Part shown: in pieces, positions 8,602 to 16,596 of the stretch
Layout: every line of letters starts with the position of its first letter
How positions within the stretch are numbered: the first letter of the stretch is position 1
Assembly (NCBI GenBank): GCA_030849945.1
Contig: JAVDKK010000004.1
Location: forward strand, 124,001 to 188,000
Source: Schauerella fraxinea
GTDB lineage: Bacteria; Pseudomonadota; Gammaproteobacteria; Burkholderiales; Burkholderiaceae_B
DNA length: 64,000 nt
Reading direction: 5' to 3'
Position numbers and translations under genes: made by a program
Notes under the pieces: generated by a model
Database searches by the model: none
What the model was told of the DNA's origin: nothing
What the model saw: the letters and a program-made list of their open reading frames with translations, nothing else

Positions 8602-9465
8602 TCAAAAATCGTAGATAACCTCAACGGCGTCGCCCACCCGCAGCACGGCCCCTGCCGGCGCGTCCACAATGCCGTTCTCACCGAAAATCACGCCGCCCTC
8701 CTGCTGCCGATACGCCGCGAGCGTTGCCCCCGGCTCGGTATGCACGCTGGCGTCGCGCGGGTCTACATTTGGAATGCCGCAGCGCGCGCACGGTTTGACG
8801 AAGCCCAACCGAATGTCACCTACGCGCAAGAGCGCGATATTGTCCTCGTCGAAGGCGTCCAGACCGCTGACCACGATATTCGGCCGAAACCGGTCCATAT
8901 CGATGTCGGCATGGCCGGCGGCGCGCAAGCGGCGATTGACGTCGTCCAGCGATGCTTCGTTGGTGACGAGCAGCGGAAAACCGTCGGCAAAGCCGAAAGC
9001 GTTGGCCTCCGGCATGCCCGACGCGTCCTCGTCATGGTTGTCGATCCAGGCGCGCACGCGAGCAGGATCGGCCAGACGTTGCGCTTGCGGATGTACCCGC
9101 ACCAGTGTGCAGGGCACCTGCAGAAATTCCGAACACCACGCGGCGGCTTCGGGCGAATCGTTTTGCGCGTCGAGTGTTTGCGAAAACACGGCGACCTGGC
9201 GCGGCTGACCGCGCGGCAGGTTCAAGGGCACACGCAAGGTGGGCATGCCAGGGGCGTCGAGCACCAGCGCGTCGGCCTCGATTGCGGTACCGATCAACGC
9301 CATGCGCGGATAGGCGCGCTGGGTCATGAAGCCAGCCCCATCGGCCACGATCATCCATTGACGATCGTGCTGCAGGCCCGCCACGCCGATGGCCGCGGCA
9401 TCTAGGCGGATACCGGCGCAGGATTTGATGGGATAGATATACAAACGCGAGACGACAATGGACAT
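8602..9465 (-). CDS. MOSC domain-containing protein
   Basis: 287 residues starting MSIVVSRLYIYPIKSC, the typical beginning of the MOSC N-terminal beta-barrel domain. The C-terminal MOSC domain contains RFRPNIVVSG, EDNIALLRVGDIRL and the conserved KPCARCGIPNVDP. These proteins are related to the molybdenum cofactor sulfurase C-terminus and to the YcbX/mARC group that reduces N-hydroxylated compounds. The ATG at 9465 is preferred over an upstream in-frame codon because the family begins at this point. Confidence 0.85.
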   Translation of the reverse strand: MSIVVSRLYIYPIKSCAGIRLDAAAIGVAGLQHDRQWMIVADGAGFMTQRAYPRMALIGTAIEADALVLDAPGMPTLRVPLNLPRGQPRQVAVFSQTLDAQNDSPEAAAWCSEFLQVPCTLVRVHPQAQRLADPARVRAWIDNHDEDASGMPEANAFGFADGFPLLVTNEASLDDVNRRLRAAGHADIDMDRFRPNIVVSGLDAFDEDNIALLRVGDIRLGFVKPCARCGIPNVDPRDASVHTEPGATLAAYRQQEGGVIFGENGIVDAPAGAVLRVGDAVEVIYDF

Positions 9466-9666
9466 GGCGAAGCCCGTGAAAATGGCGCGATAGCGGCGCA
9501 AACGAAACGATTCCGCGCATCATGCCTGATCGCCAAGATCACGCCAAGATCGCGGTGCCAAAATTGCGTGGCCGGGGGTTGCGCCCGATCAGCCCCATCG
9601 ATCACGGCCCGGTAAAGTCCCTTGCCCTATCTAGAGTCGATTGTTGAGCTGTCACCAGACAAAATA

Positions 9667-9690
9667 AAACCCCGACTACGGTCGGGGTTT
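9667..9690 (-). terminator. Intrinsic terminator after ectD
   Basis: Perfect 10-base inverted repeat AAACCCCGAC / GTCGGGGTTT around loop TACG. On the minus strand the stem is followed by TTTTATTTTG, giving a U-rich tail 70 bases past the ectD stop. Confidence 0.85.
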
Positions 9691-9759
9691 GTGTGCCGCG
9701 CAATCGCAGCAATCGCTTCGAGGACGTCAGCGCAGGCATGCACTGCACACGCGTCGTTC

Positions 9760-10683
9760 TCAGCTTACGATCTTGAGCGAGTCGAGCGGCGTAAGCGCTT
9801 TGAAACTCTTGCGATGCGCGATGTGCTCGGGCCGCGGGTCCAGGCCGTATTTAGGCGCGTTCAACGTGTTCTCGACGCTGTTGTACACCATGAACACATT
9901 GGCGCGGGGCCACGGCGAGATATTGCCGTTAGAACCGTGCATGGTGTTGCAGTCGAAAAACACGACCGAACCGGCTTTGGCCGTGATCGGGGTAATACCG
10001 CCCTGCTCCACGAGCAGTTGCAGGCTAACCGGATCCGGCACGCCGTATTCCTGCTTCTTGAGCGAATGCTTGTAGTTTTCGTCGGGCGTTTCGCCCACGC
10101 ACGAAATGAATTGGCGGTGCGAACCTGGCACCAACATCAACGGACCGTTGCAGGCGTTGTTGTCGGACAGCAGGATCGAGCAGCTCAGCGCGCGCATCGA
10201 GGGCATGCCATCTTCCACGTGCCACGTTTCGAAATCGCTATGCCAATAGAATTCTTTGCCCTTGAAACCCGGCTTCATGTTGGCACGCGACTGATGCATG
10301 TACACCTCGGATCCGAGGATCTGACGAGCGACATTGACCAATCGCGGATCGCGAGCCAGACGCGCAATGATCGGGCTCAACACATGCACCATGAAAATGG
10401 AGCGCACGGCATTGCTGTTGGGTTCGGTGATGGACTCTTCGCGGCGAACGATCGCCGGATCGCGCGTCATGCGTTCGACTTCGGTCGACAACGCGCGCAC
10501 TTCCTCTTCGGGGAACAGATCCTCAAGCAACAGAAAACCATTGCGGTCGTACGAATCGATCTGCTCGCTGGATACGCCATCGGCATAGGTGCCGCCACCA
10601 TAGACGACGGGATCCTGACGCGAAATGATCGCGGAGCCGCGATCGGTACGTGATGCATATGGATCTTTTGCAGTTGAAATCAT
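9760..10683 (-). CDS. ectD: Ectoine 5-hydroxylase
   Basis: 307 residues of the PhyH-like 2-oxoglutarate/Fe(II) dioxygenase family. The iron-binding triad is visible as His148 and Asp150 in FYWHSDFETWHVEDG and His249 in FDCNTMHGSNGN. The enzyme converts ectoine to 5-hydroxyectoine. The ATG at 10683 has a good GGGAGG site. It is last in the ectRABCD operon, separated from ectC by 165 bases, and followed by an intrinsic terminator. All catalytic residues are present, so the strain probably makes hydroxyectoine. Confidence 0.95.
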   Translation of the reverse strand: MISTAKDPYASRTDRGSAIISRQDPVVYGGGTYADGVSSEQIDSYDRNGFLLLEDLFPEEEVRALSTEVERMTRDPAIVRREESITEPNSNAVRSIFMVHVLSPIIARLARDPRLVNVARQILGSEVYMHQSRANMKPGFKGKEFYWHSDFETWHVEDGMPSMRALSCSILLSDNNACNGPLMLVPGSHRQFISCVGETPDENYKHSLKKQEYGVPDPVSLQLLVEQGGITPITAKAGSVVFFDCNTMHGSNGNISPWPRANVFMVYNSVENTLNAPKYGLDPRPEHIAHRKSFKALTPLDSLKIVS

Positions 10684-10848
10684 AAAGCTACCTCCCTATC
10701 TTCTGGGCCGTTAAAACCGTTCGGCCCGGCTTCGAACATGCTTGACCGCGCTCGCTTTGCCGACAGGGCAAGGTCGGTCGGACAAGTCGGTGTTCTCATC
10801 AACGGTCCGAGGCGCGACACGCGCCCCGGAAACTTGTCGCCTGGGGCG

Positions 10849-11247
10849 TTACGCCGCAGCCGTCTCCGGCAGCGCGTACACGCCGTCGGCGTCATGCACT
10901 TCCTGACCGGTGAGCGGCGGATTGAATACGCAGATCACGCGCAGCGCTTCCTTGCCACCGCACAGCCAGTGCTCGTCGTTCTTGTCCAGCGCATACACCA
11001 CGCCGGCGCCGAGCTCGTGACGTTTACCATCGGCCACGACTTCGAGATGGCCGTCGCCCTCGATGCACCAGACCGCTTCGAGGTGATTCTTGTAATGGAT
11101 GTGCGTGCGGCCGCCCGGAAAGATCGTGGTTTCGTGAAACGAGAAGCCCATGCCATCTTTTTGCAACAGCACACGGCGGCTCATCCAGGTATCCGTACGG
11201 ACTTCGTCCGCCGTTCCGATCACATCCTTGACATTACGTACGATCAT
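10849..11247 (-). CDS. ectC: L-ectoine synthase
   Basis: 132 residues, a single cupin domain with TTIFPGGRTHIHYKNHLEAVW and GAGVVYALDKNDEHWL. It cyclises N-gamma-acetyl-L-2,4-diaminobutyrate to ectoine. The start overlaps the ectB stop by ATGA, so translation is coupled. Length and motif order match the family. Confidence 0.95.
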   Translation of the reverse strand: MIVRNVKDVIGTADEVRTDTWMSRRVLLQKDGMGFSFHETTIFPGGRTHIHYKNHLEAVWCIEGDGHLEVVADGKRHELGAGVVYALDKNDEHWLCGGKEALRVICVFNPPLTGQEVHDADGVYALPETAAA

Positions 11248-12557
11248 CGACGCTTTCCTCCAAATTTAAGAACACGTGCGGAGCCTTGACCGGCGGCATC
11301 GCCGAGCACTTCGCCCAGGCTGCGTTCGATCACGTCCAGACCACGCGTCAACAGTTCATCTTCAATCGTCAACGACGGCAGCAACTTGAGCACTTCGTCG
11401 TTGGCGCCCGACGTTTCGATCACGACACCGTGTTCGAACGCCTTATGCGCAATTTGGTTGGCCAAGCCGTGATCACCCGCGGTGACCAGACCTTGGATCA
11501 ACCCACGGCCGCGCACTTCCAGGCCGGCGTTGGGATAGCTGTGCGCCACGTTTTCAAGCCAGTCGCGAACGATGCGCTCCTTGCGGGCGATCTCTTTCGA
11601 GAAAGCATCGTCGGCCCAATACGTATCGAGGGCTTCGGCAGCCGTGACGAACGCGAGGTTGTTGCCGCGAAACGTGCCGCTGTGCTCGCCCGGCTTCCAG
11701 ATATCGAGTTCGGGCTTCATCAGCACCAGCGACATGGGCAGACCGTAGCCCGACAACGACTTCGACAACGTGATGATGTCGGGGCTGATGCCGGCGGATT
11801 CGAAGCTGAAGAAGCTGCCGGTACGACCGCAACCGACTTGAATGTCATCGACGATCAACAGCATGTCGTGACGCTTGCACAGTTGCTCGAGTTCCTTGAG
11901 CCAACGCAGCGTGGCCACATTGACGCCACCCTCGCCCTGCACCGTTTCGACGATCACGGCGGCGGGATGATCCATACCGCTGCTCTTGTCCTCGATCATG
12001 CGCTCGACATAAGCCATCGTGTCGACGTCGGGACCGAAGTAGCCGTCATACGGCATGAACGTGGTGTTGCCCAGGGCATAGCCCGAGACATTGCGGAATT
12101 TGCTGTTGGCGGTGGCCGCCAACGACCCGCCACTCACGCCGTGAAAGCCGTGGGTAAACGAAATGATGTTCGAACGGCCCTTGACCTGGCGCGCAATCTT
12201 CAACGCGGCTTCCACGGCATTCGTGCCAGTGGGGCCGGTGAACTGCAGCTTGTAATTCCAGTTGCGCGGCTTGAGCAGCACGCGGTCGACCGTTTCGAGA
12301 AAGTGTTGCTTGGCGATGGTGGCCATATCCAGGCCATGCACCACGCCATCGGACTGCAGGTAGTCGACCAGCTTTTCCTTAAACACAGGATTGTTGTGGC
12401 CGTAATTCAAGGTGCCGGCGCCACTGAAGAAATCGATGTATTCGTTGTTTTCTTTATCGATCAGCAGCGAGCCGCGTGCTTGACTGAAAATCACCGGAAA
12501 CGAGCGGATATAACCGCGCACTTCGGATTCCATACGGTCAAAAATCTTAAGGTCCAT
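11244..12557 (-). CDS. ectB: L-2,4-diaminobutyrate transaminase
   Basis: 437 residues, class III PLP aminotransferase. It has the phosphate-binding FTGPTGTNAVEAALK, LLIVDDIQVGCGRTG and the PLP lysine at about residue 266 in ITLSKSLSGYGLP. It makes diaminobutyrate from aspartate semialdehyde and glutamate. The ATG at 12557 follows GGGAGGGAAG; a longer frame to 12638 overlaps the ectA 3' end and lacks family sequence. It lies 87 bases after ectA and overlaps ectC. Confidence 0.95.
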   Translation of the reverse strand: MDLKIFDRMESEVRGYIRSFPVIFSQARGSLLIDKENNEYIDFFSGAGTLNYGHNNPVFKEKLVDYLQSDGVVHGLDMATIAKQHFLETVDRVLLKPRNWNYKLQFTGPTGTNAVEAALKIARQVKGRSNIISFTHGFHGVSGGSLAATANSKFRNVSGYALGNTTFMPYDGYFGPDVDTMAYVERMIEDKSSGMDHPAAVIVETVQGEGGVNVATLRWLKELEQLCKRHDMLLIVDDIQVGCGRTGSFFSFESAGISPDIITLSKSLSGYGLPMSLVLMKPELDIWKPGEHSGTFRGNNLAFVTAAEALDTYWADDAFSKEIARKERIVRDWLENVAHSYPNAGLEVRGRGLIQGLVTAGDHGLANQIAHKAFEHGVVIETSGANDEVLKLLPSLTIEDELLTRGLDVIERSLGEVLGDAAGQGSARVLKFGGKRR

Positions 12558-12644
12558 GCTTTCTTCCCTCCCTGAAATGGGTTGCTGAATGACAGACCGG
12601 GCAAGGCGACGCCTCAAACCCAGGTTCTGCCGGCTCACGCTGCG

Positions 12645-13190
12645 TTAGAGCGGCGTGAGCATGTTGATATCGAACGGCCCGATACGCAGAAGACGCTCGT
12701 CTTCATGTGCGTCATCGCCCAACAGCGCAGCGTCGAACAACGCGGTCTCGGAGATCGGGGCCTCTGCGGCCAGCGCCACGGCCTCGAATGTCTTGCGAGA
12801 CGCGATATTGTCCGGGCCGACGGTGGTTTCGATGTAGCGAATCGGCTTGGCGGCGCAGCGCCACACCAAGGCGTGCAACATGCGGGCGGCCAGGCGTGAA
12901 CCGCGGGCCCGCTCGTTGACAGCCACTTGCCACACAAAGAGCACATCAGGCTTTTGCGGCGGAATGTAGGCGGATACAAAACCGTCTATCTCGCCGGATT
13001 CGCCTACTGCCACCACGCACGTTTGCGAAAAGTGTTCGCATAGCAGCAAATAGGCGTACGTCGAATTGGTATCGAGCGGCGGGCAGTCGCCGATCAGGCG
13101 GCTGATGGCGGCGCCATCCTCGCGGCGCGGGGCACGAAATACGGTGCCGGTTTCAATATCGGATGGGGCGATCAGTTCGTCGACTGTCAT
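12645..13190 (-). CDS. ectA: L-2,4-diaminobutyrate acetyltransferase
   Basis: 181 residues, GNAT fold, with LDTNSTYAYLLLCEHFSQTC, the EctA hallmark, and the acetyl-CoA loop VAVNERARGSRLAARMLH. It acetylates the gamma-amino group of diaminobutyrate, the second step of ectoine synthesis. The start overlaps the ectR stop (ATGA), so regulator and enzyme are coupled. Confidence 0.95.
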   Translation of the reverse strand: MTVDELIAPSDIETGTVFRAPRREDGAAISRLIGDCPPLDTNSTYAYLLLCEHFSQTCVVAVGESGEIDGFVSAYIPPQKPDVLFVWQVAVNERARGSRLAARMLHALVWRCAAKPIRYIETTVGPDNIASRKTFEAVALAAEAPISETALFDAALLGDDAHEDERLLRIGPFDINMLTPL

Positions 13191-13729
13191 ACCACCAACC
13201 CCGACTCAGGGGGCGCGCCATGGGTAGGCACTTCCAGAATCGGCGATTGCGGATCGGCGCTGGGTTCGGCGGCCTGGCCGCCCTTCTCCATCAGCGCCAC
13301 GATGCGTTCCAGCGACAGCGTGATCGTGGCCTGCTCGAGCTCGGGCAAGGCATTAAGCGCGTCGGCCAAATGCTTTTGCAAGGGCGACGGCGCCTCACCG
13401 GCCAGCACAATGCCTGCGTCGGTAGGCCGCACAAAGACGATACGGCGATCTTCACGACCGCGCTCGCGGCGGATCAAACCCTTGTCTTCCAGGCGATCGA
13501 GAATGCCGACCACTGTGCTGGGGCTGACATGAATTTCGCGGCTGATCGCCGTGGCCGTAAGCGGTCCATTGGCGATGACGGCGCGCAAGCACATCAGTTG
13601 GGGTGCGGTGATGTGACTTACCGCCGCCAGCTGGCGCGAATGCAGTGCGATCGATCGCGTGATCTGGCGGAGCGCCCGCAAAATCCGCAAGTCGTACTGA
13701 TGCGTCGGTACTGTTGGGGTATTTGTCAT
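13187..13729 (-). CDS. ectR: MarR-family regulator of ectoine synthesis (EctR-like)
   Basis: 180 residues starting MTNTPTVPTHQYDLRILRALR. The winged-helix part includes LAAVSHITAPQLMCLRAV and the wing region IRRERGREDRRIVFVRPTDAG, typical of MarR proteins. EctR of methylotrophs represses its ect operon. Here the gene is first in the operon and shares its promoter, implying autoregulation (inference). The ATG at 13729 is chosen because a longer frame to 13795 would run through a clear sigma70 promoter. The start has only a weak Shine-Dalgarno sequence. Confidence 0.88.
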   Translation of the reverse strand: MTNTPTVPTHQYDLRILRALRQITRSIALHSRQLAAVSHITAPQLMCLRAVIANGPLTATAISREIHVSPSTVVGILDRLEDKGLIRRERGREDRRIVFVRPTDAGIVLAGEAPSPLQKHLADALNALPELEQATITLSLERIVALMEKGGQAAEPSADPQSPILEVPTHGAPPESGLVV

Positions 13730-13731
13730 GT

Positions 13732-13746
13732 GTGAAATAACTTCAC
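13732..13746. promoter_or_regulatory. Inverted repeat GTGAA-N5-TTCAC, candidate EctR operator
   Basis: GTGAAATAACTTCAC lies between the predicted transcription start and the ectR ATG. A similar element GTGACATATTTCAC occurs at 13847-13860, upstream of the -35. The pair suggests two operator sites for a dimeric regulator; EctR binding is inferred only from position. Confidence 0.45.
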
Positions 13747-13766
13747 TCCAATTAATTTCAGCACGA

Positions 13767-13795
13767 ATGATATCGGTGTGAATGAGTGATGTCAA
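13767..13795 (-). promoter_or_regulatory. Sigma70 promoter of the ectRABCD operon
   Basis: On the minus strand TTGACA (13795-13790) and TATCAT (13772-13767) are separated by exactly 17 bases. Transcription would start near 13760, about 30 bases before the ectR ATG. Confidence 0.8.
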
Positions 13796-14234
13796 ACGCT
13801 CGGCTGAGCAGGAAAGATGATTATCCCCCGGCTAAATCTGCTATCTGTGACATATTTCACCGTCATTTCACAGACTTCGAAAATGCCATCAGGGGATGCA
13901 GCACACGAATGATTTCGGTCCAAGTCACTGGTATCGCACGGTATTTTGGGCGTGTTCAACGCGCTATTCGTTTATCGAGCAAATCATTCGTACATAAATC
14001 GATTTTAGCTATCGCCTCAATATTTACGATTAACTTACAAATGCCAAACAAAAAAACACCCCGGAGATTGGATAAACGCCAACCCTCGGGGTGTTTTCAA
14101 GACTGGAAGCAACAGCCAGTCGTCGTGGTGATCTCAATGACCGTGTCTTGCGCTGCTTGACCGCGTCGCGCGCTGCTGCAATCTTGAGTACTGCAATCTG
14201 CGCCGATGCGCGCCGAACTGCGGCGCTGGGAGCT
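13796..14234. other. Intergenic region between ectR and parC
   Basis: About 440 bases without a convincing gene. It holds the second operator-like element (13847-13860), an AT-rich stretch around 13960-14050, and the parC terminator. A short open frame on the plus strand (13786-14160) crosses the promoter and terminator and shows no family likeness. Confidence 0.6.
14052..14097 (-). terminator. Intrinsic terminator downstream of parC
   Basis: A long hairpin with arms AAAACACCCCGGAG and CTCGGGGTGTTTT (one bulge) and an inner TTGG/CCAA pairing. On the minus strand it ends in a T-tract (GGTGTTTTTTTG), about 140 bases beyond the parC stop. It could also act on the plus strand. Confidence 0.8.
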
Positions 14235-16544
14235 TTAAAGCACCGGCGACAGCAGCGGAGATTTTGGCCGCACGTCCAACTGTCGGCCCTTGCGCGCCCG
14301 CTTGCCCATGTAAATGATGAGGTCCTTGTTGCCGAGGATGTCTTCAACTTCCTTGTTGCGGTAGATGCCCACCACACGCAGCCCCTTCGGACCCACCGGC
14401 ACTACCTGCGACAGGGTGTCGTTGCCGTCCAGTCCCATCAGCGTCGTCCCTTTGCCGCCGCCCGTCATCACCTTGATTTCGGCCAGTTCGACGAGCAGGA
14501 ATTTACCTTTCGCCGACAACAACGCCAACCGATCGGCGCCGTCGAATACAGGCACCGGGCGCAACAGCACATCGCCCTCTTCAAGCGAGATGAACTGCTT
14601 GCCGGCGCGCTGGCGGCTCATCATGTCAGCGAGCTTGGCCACAAAACCGAAGCCCTTCTGCGTCGACAACAACCAGCGGCTTTCGCTGCCGGCCACGAGC
14701 ATATGGACGATTCGGCGATGCGGCTCCAGATCGATCATGGTGGTGACCGGCTGACCGTCGCCCCGCGCTGAGGGCAGGCCCGATACGGGCACGCTGTAGG
14801 CGCGTCCGTTGTCGCCGATGGCGATCATGGTGTCCGTGGTGCGGCATTCGAACGCACCGTACATATCGTCGCCCTGCTTGAAAGTGAACTGGCTGGCGTC
14901 ATGACCGTGCCCCTGACGCGCCCGCAACCAGCCCTTCTGCGACACCACGACCGTGACCGGCTCGTCGATCACTTTCGTTTCCAGCACGGCACGTTCAGCC
15001 GTTTCGATCAAGGTGCGGCGGTCGTCGCCGAAGGCTTTGGCATCGGCCTCGATCTCGCGCACGATGGTGCGCTTGAGCGAGGTGGGGTTATCGAGCAGCT
15101 CTTGCAGCTTGATCTGCTCTTCGCGCCGCGAAGCAAGTTCCTGCTCGATCTTGATGCCCTCGAGCCGCGCCAACTGACGCAAGCGCATTTCGAGAATATC
15201 TTCGGCCTGACGGTCCGACAAATTGAAGCGGGCCTTGAGCGCTTCTTTGGGCTCATCGGCTTCGCGGATCGTCTTGATCACCTCGTCCACATTCAAGTAG
15301 ACGGCCATGCGCCCTTCGAGCACATGGATGCGATCGGTCACGCGGTCGAGCCGGAAACGGCTGCGGCGCGTCACGGTATCGGTGCGGAACGCCAACCACT
15401 CGGTCAGGATGTCGCGCAGCCCCTTCTGGCGGGGCCGACCGTCGGTGCCGATGCACACCAGATTGATCGGCGCACTGCTTTCCATCGACGTCTGCGCAAG
15501 CAGAATATTGACGAACTCTTCACGGTCGATGCGTGAGCTCTTGGGCTCGAACACCAGCCGCACGGCTGCGTCCTTGCCCGATTCGTCGCGCACCGCATCC
15601 AGCATCGACAGCATGACCGCTTTGGACTGCTGCTGATCGGCCGACAAGGCTTTCTTGCCGGCCTTGATCTTGGGATTGGTGAGATCTTCGATCTCCTCCA
15701 GCACGCGCTGACCCGAAGTGCCTGGCGGCAGCTCCGTCACCACGAGCTTCCACTGGCCACGTGCCAGCTCTTCGAATTGCCAGCGGGCGCGCGCCTTGAG
15801 CGAGCCGCGGCCGTTGGCGTAGATGGCAGCGATCTCGGCGGCGGGCGTAATGATCTGGCCGCCCCCAGCGTAATCCGGGCCCGGGATGATGCTGAACAAC
15901 TCGGCATCGTCCAGCTTGGGATTTTTGAGCAACGCCACGCAGGCTTGCGCGACTTCGCGCAGATTGTGCGCGGGAATTTCGGTGGCCATGCCTACGGCGA
16001 TGCCCGATGCGCCATTGAGCAGCATCATCGGCAGGCGCGCCGGCAACAGCACAGGTTCTTGCTGACTGCCGTCGTAGTTGGGCATGAAATCGACCGTGCC
16101 CTCGTCGAGCTCGTCGAGCAGCAGGCGGGCGATCGGCGTGAGGCGCGCTTCGGTATATCGCATCGCGGCGGCGTTATCGCCGTCGCGCGAACCGAAGTTG
16201 CCTTGGCCGTCGATCAACGGATAGCGCAGGGAAAAGCTTTGTGCCATCCGCACCAGCGCGTCATAGGCCGCCTGGTCGCCGTGCGGGTGATATTTACCGA
16301 GCACGTCGCCGACGACGCGCGCCGATTTGACCGGCTTCGCGCCGGCCGCCAGGCCCATGGCCTGCATCGCGTAGAGAATGCGCCGCTGTACCGGCTTCTG
16401 GCCGTCGCCCACGTCGGGCAACGCACGGCCGCGCACGACTGAAACGGCATAGTCGAGATAAGCCTGCTCGGCGTACCGGGCGAGCGTGATGGCCGGATCG
16501 CCGGATGGCGTATCGAACAATCCAGGTTGAGTGCTGTCTGTCAT
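14235..16544 (-). CDS. parC: DNA topoisomerase IV subunit A
   Basis: 769 residues. The breakage-reunion domain carries the active-site tyrosine at about residue 130 (AAMRYTEARL) and the quinolone-determining segment GKYHPHGDQAAYDALVRM. Gyrase A/ParC C-terminal beta-pinwheel repeats start near residue 490. ParC with ParE decatenates daughter chromosomes. It starts 52 bases after parE on the same strand. Position 91 is Gln where E. coli ParC has Ser80; I believe this is usual in betaproteobacteria, so it is not read as a resistance mutation. Confidence 0.95.
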   Translation of the reverse strand: MTDSTQPGLFDTPSGDPAITLARYAEQAYLDYAVSVVRGRALPDVGDGQKPVQRRILYAMQAMGLAAGAKPVKSARVVGDVLGKYHPHGDQAAYDALVRMAQSFSLRYPLIDGQGNFGSRDGDNAAAMRYTEARLTPIARLLLDELDEGTVDFMPNYDGSQQEPVLLPARLPMMLLNGASGIAVGMATEIPAHNLREVAQACVALLKNPKLDDAELFSIIPGPDYAGGGQIITPAAEIAAIYANGRGSLKARARWQFEELARGQWKLVVTELPPGTSGQRVLEEIEDLTNPKIKAGKKALSADQQQSKAVMLSMLDAVRDESGKDAAVRLVFEPKSSRIDREEFVNILLAQTSMESSAPINLVCIGTDGRPRQKGLRDILTEWLAFRTDTVTRRSRFRLDRVTDRIHVLEGRMAVYLNVDEVIKTIREADEPKEALKARFNLSDRQAEDILEMRLRQLARLEGIKIEQELASRREEQIKLQELLDNPTSLKRTIVREIEADAKAFGDDRRTLIETAERAVLETKVIDEPVTVVVSQKGWLRARQGHGHDASQFTFKQGDDMYGAFECRTTDTMIAIGDNGRAYSVPVSGLPSARGDGQPVTTMIDLEPHRRIVHMLVAGSESRWLLSTQKGFGFVAKLADMMSRQRAGKQFISLEEGDVLLRPVPVFDGADRLALLSAKGKFLLVELAEIKVMTGGGKGTTLMGLDGNDTLSQVVPVGPKGLRVVGIYRNKEVEDILGNKDLIIYMGKRARKGRQLDVRPKSPLLSPVL

Positions 16545-16596
16545 GGTCCTACGTTCTTGTTGAGTCGCCCGGCCGCGTCACCGCGCGGGCGAGGCT

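Noticed and set aside
13786..14160. Short plus-strand open frame between ectR and parC
   Set aside because: It runs through the ect regulatory element and the parC terminator, and has no family likeness or ribosome binding site.
16250..16290. Gln91 of ParC at the position of E. coli Ser80, possible quinolone resistance
   Set aside because: HPHGDQAAYDALVRM is, as far as I recall, the normal betaproteobacterial sequence, so it is not evidence of a mutation.
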